NCBI RefSeq assembly: GCF_900240405.1
Contig: NZ_OEQK01000004.1
Location: 186,001-250,000 of the forward strand
Direction of reading: 5' to 3'
Source: Salirhabdus sp. Marseille-P4669
Lineage (GTDB): Bacteria > Bacillota > Bacilli > Bacillales > Alkalibacillaceae
Length of the DNA: 64,000 bases
The notes under the pieces are model-generated. The model ran no database searches. It was not told the origin of the DNA and worked only from the letters and a program-made list of their open reading frames with translations. The position numbers were made by a program, and so were the translations under genes. Below are positions 54,053 through 62,388 of the stretch, piece by piece; positions within the stretch are counted from its first letter, which is position 1, and the number at the start of each line of letters is the position of its first letter.

Positions 54053-54568
54053 ATGCTTTGGTTCATTTTAATTCTGTGGCAACGTTTGTTGTTATTGAAA
54101 GGTGCGTCTCAAGTGTTCTAGCACCTTTGTTTGTTTTAGAAGTAGTTAAAAATTTGTTGCTTTTTCGATTTTCCCTATGAAATATTTCTTCAAATCCACT
54201 TAAATTTCGAGTTGTTTTTATGCTAAATGGATATATCCACCTAGGGGAATTCCTCTAAGTCACCCGAATCTTTAGGTGGAAAGTGTGATAGACATCAAAA
54301 GCTTATCCATTTACTATGAAATCAAATAGTAAGCGCTTTACTAATAGTCTTGTACCAATTCGATTCTATTACCCTACTTTCATTACTTTTTACATAAAAG
54401 TAATTTTCCCACTATTCCTCAACTCCTGTTTTTTAACACATTCATACTCCGTTGTTATGAGCTCAAGTTTTCTCTATTAACAATAGCCAGTAAAGGAGAT
54501 GGTTGTTTTCGAGAATTGTTTGTAAGGTAGTTTGATTCGCTATATCAAAAAAGATTGGGGGAGAAATA
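54053..54568 (+). other. Leader region of nagZ-namZ, about 500 bp
   Basis: No gene. It holds TCCACCTA (54236-54243) and its complement TAGGTGGA (54273-54280), enclosing a small GGGGAATTCCTC stem, i.e. a possible structured leader, and a 17-bp palindrome TAGTAAGCGCTTTACTA (54327-54343) that matches a cre site on the minus strand except for the first two bases. CcpA control would fit, as the homologous B. subtilis cluster is catabolite-repressed. Confidence 0.5.
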
Positions 54569-56683
54569 ATGCGAAAAATTAGTATGCTTTCTATCATTTC
54601 GGTTGTTCTCATATGTTCTCAATTCCTTATGGGAGGTTCGTTTAAACTCGTGAGTGCAGAGAAAAGTACCACGAAATCAGACTTAATTATTTATCAAAAT
54701 GTCCCACAAGTAGAAGTGGAGGTAAATAACAATTCTATCGAGTTGAAAGCTCTTCATACCTATGAAGATGGACATTTTACACTTGCAACCTCCAACCATT
54801 TAGAGTGGAACTCTACAAATCAGAACGTTGCAACCGTTGATGAGAAGGGAAACGTGTTGTTCACAGGACAAAATGGAAGAACATTTATTACAGTTTCGGA
54901 TGGGATTTATGAAGATCGAATTGCATTAGACTATAAGGTGGATCCAAAAGAAGCAAGGGAATCTACAGGGAAACCGAAAAGTAAACCACAAGTAGTAAAG
55001 CAAAAAGGAGATCGTTACCATATTATTGAAAATACAGTCTCACATATGACGCTAGAAGAAAAAATTGGCCAAATGCTTATGCCAGACTTTCGTACTTGGA
55101 ACGGAGAAAATGTTACGGAAATGCTTCCAGAAATCGAGCAGCTTATTGAAGAGTATCACTTAGGTGGTGTTATTTTATTTAGAGAAAATGTGGTTACAAC
55201 CGAACAGACAGCAGAGCTTGTGTCGGATTACCAAGCGGCAGCTGAAAAATATGGATTACTTCTTACGATTGATCAGGAAGGTGGTATTGTAACAAGACTA
55301 CAATCTGGAACAGACATGCCAGGTAACATGGCATTAGGTGCAACTCGCTCTGAGGATGTTACATATCAGGTTGCAAAAGCCATTGGCGAAGAGCTAGAAG
55401 CACTTGGAATCAATATGAATCTAGCTCCTGTATTAGATGTAAACAACAATCCAGATAATCCGGTAATTGGAGTCCGCTCATTTGGTAGTGATCCAGCTTT
55501 AGTCGGTGAATTGGGTGTGGCATATTTAGAAGGGCTTCAAAGTACTGGAGTTGCAGCAACAGCAAAACACTTTCCTGGACATGGTGACACTGCGGTGGAT
55601 TCTCACTTAGGCTTACCAGAAGTGCCTCATGACAAAGATCGTTTGTTAGAAGTAGAGCTTTATCCATTTCAACAAGCTATGAACGCAGGCGTTGATGCTG
55701 TCATGACAGCCCATGTAACCTTTCCGAAGATTGATGACACGAAAGTAATCTCCAAAAAGGATGGTTCTGAAATTGCACTGCCAGCGACCTTATCAGAGAA
55801 GGTGTTAACGGATTTGATGCGAGAAGAAATGCAATATAATGGGGTAATCATTACAGACGCAATGAACATGAACGCAATTACCGATCATTTTGGACCAGTT
55901 GATGCCGCAATTCGAGCGGTTAAAGCAGGTACAGATATTGTTCTTATGCCAGTAGGTTTAGAGGAGGTTGCTTCCGGGTTATTAGAAGCTGTTCAATCCG
56001 GAGAAATTACAGAATCCCGAATAGAACAGTCGGTTGAGCGTATTTTAACCCTCAAAGTAAAGCGGGGCATTTTTAAAGAAGAAACACCAACACCTATCGA
56101 TGAAAAAATCGCAAATGCACAAGAGGTTGTCGGTTCTCAGGATCATAAAAGAATAGAAGCTACAGCTGCTCATCAATCGATAACACTTGTGAAAAATGAT
56201 GACGCCCTTCCGTTAAATGTAGCGGAGAATGAAAAGATTGTTGTTATAGGTGGGACCTATGGAGATAGCCTGGCCAATGCAATTACGGAAAAGCATGCCA
56301 ATACAGACTATATAAGTACAACAGGCCCATTAACAGATAGCCAATTAACTCAATTAGACGATGCGAAAGCTGTCATTATTGGTACCTACACATACAATGT
56401 TTCCGGACGTGCGGAGACTAGTGAACAAATGCAAATGGTACATCAAGTAATGGAATATAGTGAAGCACCGGTAATTGGGATCGGTATCCGTAACCCATAT
56501 GACATCATGGCTTATCCAACCATAGATGCTTATTTAGCTCAATATGGATTTAGAGAAGCGAGCTTCGAAGCAACAGCAAATACACTCTTTGGGCACAACA
56601 TTCCGACCGGTACATTGCCTGTTTCCATACCAAATGCTGCAGGAGGAACGCTATACGAATTTGGTCATGGATTACATTATTAA
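54569..56683 (+). CDS. nagZ: Exported beta-N-acetylglucosaminidase NagZ (GH3)
   Basis: 704 residues. Signal peptide (about 1-30), an Ig-like/BIG2-type domain (about 45-125, NVATVDEKGNVLFTGQNGRTFITVSDG), a GH3 catalytic barrel and a C-terminal domain. Catalytic features of Gram-positive NagZ: KHFPGHGDTAVDSHLGLPEV with the His-Asp acid/base dyad, and ITDAMNMNAI with the nucleophile Asp. It releases GlcNAc from the ends of muropeptide glycans. B. subtilis NagZ (YbbD) is about 642 residues; the extra length is the N-terminal Ig-like domain. GGGGGAG precedes the ATG. Confidence 0.93.
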   Translation: MRKISMLSIISVVLICSQFLMGGSFKLVSAEKSTTKSDLIIYQNVPQVEVEVNNNSIELKALHTYEDGHFTLATSNHLEWNSTNQNVATVDEKGNVLFTGQNGRTFITVSDGIYEDRIALDYKVDPKEARESTGKPKSKPQVVKQKGDRYHIIENTVSHMTLEEKIGQMLMPDFRTWNGENVTEMLPEIEQLIEEYHLGGVILFRENVVTTEQTAELVSDYQAAAEKYGLLLTIDQEGGIVTRLQSGTDMPGNMALGATRSEDVTYQVAKAIGEELEALGINMNLAPVLDVNNNPDNPVIGVRSFGSDPALVGELGVAYLEGLQSTGVAATAKHFPGHGDTAVDSHLGLPEVPHDKDRLLEVELYPFQQAMNAGVDAVMTAHVTFPKIDDTKVISKKDGSEIALPATLSEKVLTDLMREEMQYNGVIITDAMNMNAITDHFGPVDAAIRAVKAGTDIVLMPVGLEEVASGLLEAVQSGEITESRIEQSVERILTLKVKRGIFKEETPTPIDEKIANAQEVVGSQDHKRIEATAAHQSITLVKNDDALPLNVAENEKIVVIGGTYGDSLANAITEKHANTDYISTTGPLTDSQLTQLDDAKAVIIGTYTYNVSGRAETSEQMQMVHQVMEYSEAPVIGIGIRNPYDIMAYPTIDAYLAQYGFREASFEATANTLFGHNIPTGTLPVSIPNAAGGTLYEFGHGLHY

Positions 56684-56722
56684 AAATGCTTTGTTAAGAC
56701 CTTAATATAGAGGAGGGATTAG

Positions 56723-57982
56723 ATGAAAAAAGGATTTGTTATGTTGTTAACAGCTGTTTTGGTGTTATGGTCCTTAACTGGTGTTGTCGCAACAGGTAAT
56801 GGCAACGGAAATCAATATGGTCATGAAAAAGGAAAAGGAAATCCCCATAAGTTTAAGCTCGGTGTTGAAGTGCTGCTTGAAGAGCGAAAGGATTTAATTG
56901 AAGGAAAGCGAGTAGGACTAATTACCAATCCAACTGGTGTAGACCAGGAACTAAATAGTATCGTTGACCTTTTATATAACGATGAGGATGTGGAATTAAC
57001 GGCTCTATATGGACCAGAGCACGGAGTTCGTGGAAGTGCACAGGCAGGAGAATATGTTGAATACTACATGGATGAAGAAACGGGTCTTCCAGTGTATAGT
57101 TTATATGGAGAAACGAGAAAACCGACTCCAGAAATGCTGGAAGATGTAGACGTCTTATTGTTTGACATTCAAGATGTAGGAAGTCGTTTCTATACGTATA
57201 TTTACACGATGGCATATGCTATGGAGGCAGCACAAGAAAATAATATTGAGTTTATTGTATTAGACCGCCCGAACCCAATCGGTGGCGAAAAAGTAGAAGG
57301 CCCAGTATTAGATCCGGAATATGCGTCCTTTGTTGGAAATTATCCAATTCCTTTACGACATGGTATGACAGTAGGGGAGCTTGCAAAATTATTTAACGAG
57401 GAATTCGGGATTGGCGCAGATTTAACCGTTGTAGAAATGAATGGCTGGGAACGAGATATGTATTACGATGAAACACCGCTAGATTTTGTCATGCCATCTC
57501 CAAACATGCCTACATTGGAGACAGCTATGGTATATCCTGGTGCAGCTTTAATGGAGGGAACGAACGTATCAGAAGGAAGAGGTACGACTAAACCGTTTGA
57601 ATTAATTGGTGCACCGTTTATCAATAGTACACAGCTAGCTGAGGAATTGAATGCTTTACAGTTACCGGGAGTCATGTTTAGAGCAGCATCCTTTACTCCG
57701 CTATTTTCCAAGCATAGCGGAAATTTATCCAATGGTATTGAAATACATGTAACAGATCGAGATGCTTATTTACCGGTGGAAACAGGATTGCACATTGTGA
57801 AAACCATCTATGATTTATATCCTGAGGATGTTACCTTCCGTGACTTTTTCCATAATTTAATCGGGAATGGCTGGGTACTAGAAGCGATACAAAATGGTCA
57901 ATCCGTTGAAGAAATAAAAGCACAATGGCAAGATGAACTAGATGCATTTAAGGATGTCCGTGCAAACTACTTGTTATATTAA
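56723..57982 (+). CDS. namZ: Exo-beta-N-acetylmuramidase NamZ (GH171, DUF1343)
   Basis: 419 residues, exported (signal peptide about 1-25, then a low-complexity GNGNGNQYG linker). DUF1343 signatures: GLITNPTGVDQELNS, LYGPEHGVRGSAQAGE, VLLFDIQDVGSRFYTYIYTM, LDRPNPIGGEKVEGP, SPNMPTLETAMVYPGAALMEGTNVSEGRGTTKPFE. B. subtilis NamZ (YbbC) cleaves terminal MurNAc and works with NagZ and AmiE in cell-wall recycling. Here nagZ is 40 bp upstream; AmiE and the MurP PTS are not in the window. AGGAGGGA precedes the ATG. Confidence 0.93.
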   Translation: MKKGFVMLLTAVLVLWSLTGVVATGNGNGNQYGHEKGKGNPHKFKLGVEVLLEERKDLIEGKRVGLITNPTGVDQELNSIVDLLYNDEDVELTALYGPEHGVRGSAQAGEYVEYYMDEETGLPVYSLYGETRKPTPEMLEDVDVLLFDIQDVGSRFYTYIYTMAYAMEAAQENNIEFIVLDRPNPIGGEKVEGPVLDPEYASFVGNYPIPLRHGMTVGELAKLFNEEFGIGADLTVVEMNGWERDMYYDETPLDFVMPSPNMPTLETAMVYPGAALMEGTNVSEGRGTTKPFELIGAPFINSTQLAEELNALQLPGVMFRAASFTPLFSKHSGNLSNGIEIHVTDRDAYLPVETGLHIVKTIYDLYPEDVTFRDFFHNLIGNGWVLEAIQNGQSVEEIKAQWQDELDAFKDVRANYLLY

Positions 57983-57990
57983 TACAATTA

Positions 57991-58026
57991 AATGCTCAAT
58001 CTCATAATGGGATTGAGCATTTTTCA
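57991..58026 (+). terminator. Terminator after namZ
   Basis: AATGCTCAATC and GATTGAGCATT stem, TTTTC. Confidence 0.88.
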
Positions 58027-58116
58027 TTGTATGTTCACTTTTTTGTGGTATGTTGGGATTTAGGATAACTTATACTAAAACTGTACTAAAGGACATATAT
58101 AAAATGAGGTGTAACA

Positions 58117-58407
58117 ATGAAGTTTAATGTGAGCAACGATGCAGCTAAATGGTTTATTGAGGAATTTGATTTAGAAAAAGGGGATTATGTCCAAATATCT
58201 GCCAAGCTTTATGGAGGAATTCCTACTGTATTTCCAAGCTATTTTTTAGGCATTACAGTTGGGAATGAGGGAGATATTGCCTATCAGGATGAAAAAGAGG
58301 GAATTACTTTTTACATAAATAATACGAATGCATGGTTATTGGAAAATCATCGTATTGAAGTAGAATTGGATGGGGAGGATGTTGATTTTAAGTTTATAGA
58401 AGACTAG
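58117..58407 (+). CDS. HesB/IscA-like protein without cysteines (YneR family)
   Basis: 96 residues. IscA-like fold family: NVSNDAAKWFIEEFDLEKGDYVQISAKLYGG then GITVGNEGDIAYQDEKEGITFYI and EVELDGEDVDFKF. The three Fe-S ligating cysteines of true A-type carriers are absent, as in the YneR/YqkB-type Bacillus proteins, so it is not expected to carry a cluster. Role unknown. GAGGTG precedes the ATG. Confidence 0.85.
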   Translation: MKFNVSNDAAKWFIEEFDLEKGDYVQISAKLYGGIPTVFPSYFLGITVGNEGDIAYQDEKEGITFYINNTNAWLLENHRIEVELDGEDVDFKFIED

Positions 58408-58524
58408 TAGGAGACGAGCTTGCTGTATCGTATGGCTAGCCTTTTTACCAAATTCGTTGATTACGGAATATAATAATGATAGTATATGGATATTTAACGA
58501 AAAATGGGCAAAGGGGACGATTAG

Positions 58525-59055
58525 ATGAGAAAGGTTTCCTTACAAGATATTTACGAGCATCCCATTACACAGAAGTATGTTAGACGTTCTGGGATGGCTC
58601 ATGCTATTTCGGTAGCGTATCATGCATTTCATCTTGCAAAAGAATATGAAGTGAATCCAGATTGGGCAGCAAAGGCTGGCTTTTTGCATGACATTGGCCA
58701 TTATGAATGGTATACAGGTGGAGAATGGGACTATGATCAATATCGGGAATATGACATTCATCCGATAAAAGGAGCAGAAAGAGCTCATAAATTGCTCATC
58801 CGTTTAGGAGAGGATAAGCTTGCTGCGAAAGAAATTTCCCATGCCATTCTATTTCATACAGAATCAGCGTTGCCTAAAGGAAATGTGGAGTTAAATGCCA
58901 TGCAAAAGGTTGTGCATCTCGCAGATGAAAAGGATAAACAACCTGGTGATGAGCACCACTACCGTAATATTGATCAGGAAAAAGAACGATTCCTAGTGAA
59001 ACGTTTAGATGAAAAAATTGAACAGGCTTTGGCTCGAGAAATAGAGCCGAAATAA
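58525..59055 (+). CDS. HD-domain phosphohydrolase
   Basis: 176 residues. HD superfamily: the metal His-Asp pair is in AAKAGFLHDIGHYEWYTGG (about 45-65), an upstream His in GMAHAISVAYHAFHLA, and further ligands in AKEISHAILFHTES and VHLADEKDK. It may hydrolyse a nucleotide or other phosphoester. No RelA-type or GAF domains attached. A weak AAAGGGGAC site lies upstream of the ATG. Confidence 0.87.
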   Translation: MRKVSLQDIYEHPITQKYVRRSGMAHAISVAYHAFHLAKEYEVNPDWAAKAGFLHDIGHYEWYTGGEWDYDQYREYDIHPIKGAERAHKLLIRLGEDKLAAKEISHAILFHTESALPKGNVELNAMQKVVHLADEKDKQPGDEHHYRNIDQEKERFLVKRLDEKIEQALAREIEPK

Positions 59056-59140
59056 TAGCCTTCGTCAACAATCAAATGCTATCTTATTGATAAATAAAGA
59101 GCAAACACTAATTAAAGTGGTTGCTCATATAAGTAGGAAA

Positions 59141-60124
59141 TTAATATACTTTATCTCCATTAAAAATGGAGTTTTTAACAACTACGTAATCGACATTGCG
59201 GATGGCGTTTAATTTGTTACCACCTGCGTATGAGATAGAAGATTGTAGGTCTTGCTCCATTTCTGTTAAAGTGTCTTGTAGCTTTCCTTTATATTCGACA
59301 AACATTTTTTTACCTTCAACGTTACGCTTTTCTCCTTTTTGGAATTCAGAAGCCGATCCAAAATACTCTTTATAGAGCTTTCCATCATGCTCAACTGTTT
59401 CTCCAGGAGATTCTTCATGCCCTGCGAATAAGGAACCAATCATAACCATAGAAGCTCCGAAACGAATGGATTTTGCTATGTCTCCGTGTGTGCGGATTCC
59501 ACCGTCTGCAATAATTGGTTTACTCGCAGCTTTTGCGCACCAGCGTAGTGCTGCTAATTGCCACCCACCAGTACCAAAACCAGTTTTTATTTTCGTAATA
59601 CATACTTTTCCTGGTCCAATTCCAACTTTTGTTGCATCTGCACCAGCATTTTCTAATTCGCGGACAGCTTCAGGAGTACCAACGTTTCCTGCAATGACAA
59701 AGCTGTTTGGCAAATGCTTCTTAATATGCTGAATCATATTTATAACCGCATTGGAATGTCCATGCGCAATATCAATCGTGATGAATTCTGGAGATAGATT
59801 CGCTGCTGCAACTTCCTCTACAAATTGATATTCTTCTTCTTTTACTCCGACACTGATAGAAGCATAAAGCCCTCTAGCGTTCATATCTTTAATAAATTCA
59901 ATTCGTGTTTCTGGATTAAAACGATGCATTATATAAAAGTAATTATTTTCAGCTAATGTAATGGCAATTTTTTCGTCGATAATTGTCTGCATATTGGCAG
60001 GCACTACAGGTAATTTAAATGTGTGTCCCCCTAAAGTTACAGTAGTATCGCATTCTGAGCGGCTGTTTACCACACATTTTGCAGGAATTAATTGAATATC
60101 TTCGTAATCAAACACGTTCTCCAT
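59141..60124 (-). CDS. guaC: GMP reductase
   Basis: 327 residues from the ATG at 60124 (AGGGGTG upstream; a GTG three codons earlier is less likely). NADPH-dependent conversion of GMP to IMP and ammonia. Nearly identical in pattern to B. subtilis Gua[55 protein letters not shown], the catalytic Cys in [20 protein letters not shown], and [20 protein letters not shown]. Purine salvage. No purine riboswitch was recognised upstream. Monocistronic. Confidence 0.96.
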   Translation of the reverse strand: MENVFDYEDIQLIPAKCVVNSRSECDTTVTLGGHTFKLPVVPANMQTIIDEKIAITLAENNYFYIMHRFNPETRIEFIKDMNARGLYASISVGVKEEEYQFVEEVAAANLSPEFITIDIAHGHSNAVINMIQHIKKHLPNSFVIAGNVGTPEAVRELENAGADATKVGIGPGKVCITKIKTGFGTGGWQLAALRWCAKAASKPIIADGGIRTHGDIAKSIRFGASMVMIGSLFAGHEESPGETVEHDGKLYKEYFGSASEFQKGEKRNVEGKKMFVEYKGKLQDTLTEMEQDLQSSISYAGGNKLNAIRNVDYVVVKNSIFNGDKVY

Positions 60125-60514
60125 ATATTTCACCCCTAAAGACGAATATTTTTCATTTTATTTATAATAATTGTTCGACCATTAGTAATTTACCCTATTT
60201 TTAATGTAATGTCAAAGGTTTTTCTTAAAATAAGGACAAATTTCCGTACAATGCAAAGTGGTTTATAATTATTTGTAGGTGTTTTGGTTGATTTTGCATT
60301 GCTTTTTCTATGAGAAATGTATTATAAAAACAGTTAATAACGATTATACAGAGAAGATATAAAGCTTTCGTTCGGGAAAGAGTGCGTTTTCGTTGCTATA
60401 TTTGTATAGGAAATTAGCAATAGGAAAAATTAGGGAAAACGTCCTATTCCTTTATTGAAACGAAACGAGGGTGGTTTCGTATATAAACTATCAACAAAAT
60501 TAGGAGGAAATAAA
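60125..60514. other. Intergenic region between divergent guaC and lipoprotein gene
   Basis: About 390 bp with no gene. Nothing more specific than A/T-rich promoter-like stretches could be read; no riboswitch motif was recognised on either strand. Confidence 0.4.
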
Positions 60515-61315
60515 ATGAAGAAATGGTTTGGCTCGATTCTCATACTACTGTTTACCCTTACCTTAGCTGCTTGTGGAAGTGAGAATGCAGATGTTAATGA
60601 AATATACAAAAATGCAGTGGAAGCAGCGGAGGATATGAAAAGTGCAGAATTTGTAATCGACTTAACGCAGGATATGAAACTAGCTTCGCAAGGTATGGAA
60701 ATGACGATGGATAGCAAGATGGAGGGATCAATGATAGTAGAACCTATGGCAATGCATCAAAAAGGAACAATGAATGTAATGATGGCAGGAGAATCAATGG
60801 AAATGGATATGGAAATGTATATGGTGGATGATGAAGTTTACATGTATGATTCCGAATCAGCTGCATGGATGAAAATGGATGCCGGAATGGTTCCGCAAAT
60901 AACTGGAGAACAACCAGATGTGAATGAGCAGTTAGAGATGATGGAACCATATATTGAAGATTTTAAGCAAGAGGAGAAAGACGGTAACTATGTATTACGT
61001 TTTACGGCTGATGGAGATGGGGTAAAAGAATTAACGAAAGAGCTTATGAGTCAATATATGAACCAAGATGTTACCGCACAACTTGGAGATATTACAGAGG
61101 TTTTGGATAATACAGAAATAAGCGATGTCAGTATTTCCATGTATATTGATAAAGAGTCCTATCAGTTAAGAAAATATGATATGGATATGGATATGAAAAT
61201 GAATATTGAAGGTGAAGAACTCGAATTAGCTCAACAAGCTACAATGGAATATACAAGTATAAATAAAGTAGAGAAAATAGAAGTGCCGCAAGAAGTAAAA
61301 GATTCAAGTATGTAA
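60515..61315 (+). CDS. LppX/LprG-like or DUF6612-type lipoprotein
   Basis: 266 residues from the ATG at 60515 (TAGGAGGAAA before it). Lipoprotein signal LTLAACGSENAD. The body has Met-rich amphipathic strands (QDMKLASQGMEMTMDSKMEGSM, MEMDMEMYMVDDEVYM), then DGNYVLRFTADGDGVKELTKELM and SMYIDKESYQLRKYDMDMDM. Such proteins with a half-barrel fold may bind lipids or chaperone outer-surface components; this is by analogy only. Unusually high Met content. Followed by a strong terminator. Confidence 0.75.
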   Translation: MKKWFGSILILLFTLTLAACGSENADVNEIYKNAVEAAEDMKSAEFVIDLTQDMKLASQGMEMTMDSKMEGSMIVEPMAMHQKGTMNVMMAGESMEMDMEMYMVDDEVYMYDSESAAWMKMDAGMVPQITGEQPDVNEQLEMMEPYIEDFKQEEKDGNYVLRFTADGDGVKELTKELMSQYMNQDVTAQLGDITEVLDNTEISDVSISMYIDKESYQLRKYDMDMDMKMNIEGEELELAQQATMEYTSINKVEKIEVPQEVKDSSM

Positions 61316-61345
61316 AGGGGTAAAGTACTAAAACGAATTCATTTA

Positions 61346-61385
61346 ACAAGCCGGAAACAGAATTGTTCTGTTTCCGGCTTGTTCT
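61346..61385 (+). terminator. Strong terminator after lipoprotein gene
   Basis: ACAAGCCGGAAACAGAA and its complement with a 3-base loop, TTCT. Confidence 0.85.
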
Positions 61386-61486
61386 ACATTACATTGCATA
61401 TCAGGGGAGAGTGAAGCGTTTTTACAGCTGTGGTCTCATTTCGATTAATTCATCTATCTATTGGTTAACCTAAATATGGGTGATCA

Positions 61487-61753
61487 ATGATGAAGGCAAG
61501 CGATTTGGAACGAAAAAAATTTGATAAAGCATTAGATGTTATTATTGAATTGTTTAATAATCTGGAAAATGATGAACCAATTATCAATTTTAAGGATGAT
61601 GTATGGATTACCATACAAAAGGCGAAAAAAAAGTATGGCGATGAAATGGTCGATGAGAAACTAAATACAATTGTTATGGAGACACTCTCTTGGCTTGAAT
61701 TAGAGGATGTTGTGTTGGAGGAAGAGGAAGAAGCTACTGAAGAAGAAGAGTAA
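61487..61753 (+). CDS. Mistic-like membrane-associated protein
   Basis: 88 residues. Similar to the C-terminal two thirds of B. subtilis Mistic/MstX (110 residues, encoded before the YugO K+ channel) as I recall it: LENDEPIINFKDDVWITIQKAKKKYGDEMVDEKLNTI aligns with the Mistic segment containing IDEPLIQLDDD...YGQEKLNEKLNTI. The short Mistic orthologues of other bacilli are about 84 residues, matching this length. No potassium channel gene follows; the next gene is on the other strand. Acidic C-terminus (EEEEEATEEEE). Ribosome site weak. Confidence 0.7.
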   Translation: MMKASDLERKKFDKALDVIIELFNNLENDEPIINFKDDVWITIQKAKKKYGDEMVDEKLNTIVMETLSWLELEDVVLEEEEEATEEEE

Positions 61754-61878
61754 ACGGTACATCTGGAAAACTTCTCTATCCTATGTCTTTATGGAATGCC
61801 ATAACAGTTATAAGGCCTAAAGGTAAATTTCCTGGGCTATCTTCGGCCGAGCTTATGTTAGAGATTATCATTAAAATA

Positions 61879-61912
61879 GAAAAGAGCGTTAGTCTAGGAG
61901 ACTAACGCTCAC
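61879..61912 (-). terminator. Terminator of the type VII locus
   Basis: GAGCGTTAGTCT pairs with AGACTAACGCTC, 3-base loop; on the minus strand TTTTCTATTTT follows. It lies 3 bp after the essA stop. Confidence 0.88.
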
Positions 61913-61914
61913 TT

Positions 61915-62388
61915 TTATGGCTGATCCTGAATACTATCTCTTAATTTCGGAATAATCCAGAAAAACATAAATCCAATTACAATTGCAGTGAAAAACCATA
62001 AGAAATGCTTTACTTCTAATACACTACCGTCATAGTATACCCGTTCTCTCTGAGCATAATGATTACTCGCAACTTCTTCATCAAAGAGACCGATTTGTTG
62101 TGCTTGTGTTGTAATCGAATTTGTTTTGGTGCCAACGGAAGTGAATAGCTGGCTTTGGATGATTTCACTTTTGCTTGTGTCATTTGGGATAAAGGTTAAA
62201 TTCTTTTGTTCTTCTGGTAATTCCTGTTTGATTGCAGCCTGATTTTGTTCCCGAAAGGAATTTGTATTGATTTCTATTTTCTTTTCCTCGTAAATATGTG
62301 GTTGAACAGGATCGGGTTCCTCTGCATGTATCGTAATTTGTTGAAAGGTTAGAAGGGAGAAAAGCATTAGAATACTAAGACGCTTCAT
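61915..62388 (-). CDS. essA: Type VII secretion protein EssA (YueC-like)
   Basis: 157 residues. Signal-like N-terminus (about 1-22), an exported stretch rich in Gln/Asn, and one C-terminal membrane segment (HFLWFFTAIVIGFMFFWIIP, about 128-147) with a short cytoplasmic tail. Size and topology match EssA/YueC, a component of the WXG100 secretion machine. It overlaps esaA by 14 bp and is the last gene of the operon, followed by a terminator, as in the B. subtilis yuk/yue order. Confidence 0.82.
   Translation of the reverse strand: MKRLSILMLFSLLTFQQITIHAEEPDPVQPHIYEEKKIEINTNSFREQNQAAIKQELPEEQKNLTFIPNDTSKSEIIQSQLFTSVGTKTNSITTQAQQIGLFDEEVASNHYAQRERVYYDGSVLEVKHFLWFFTAIVIGFMFFWIIPKLRDSIQDQP

Noticed and set aside
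60125-60514. Purine riboswitch upstream of guaC
   Set aside because: The conserved loop sequences of purine aptamers were not found on the guaC strand.
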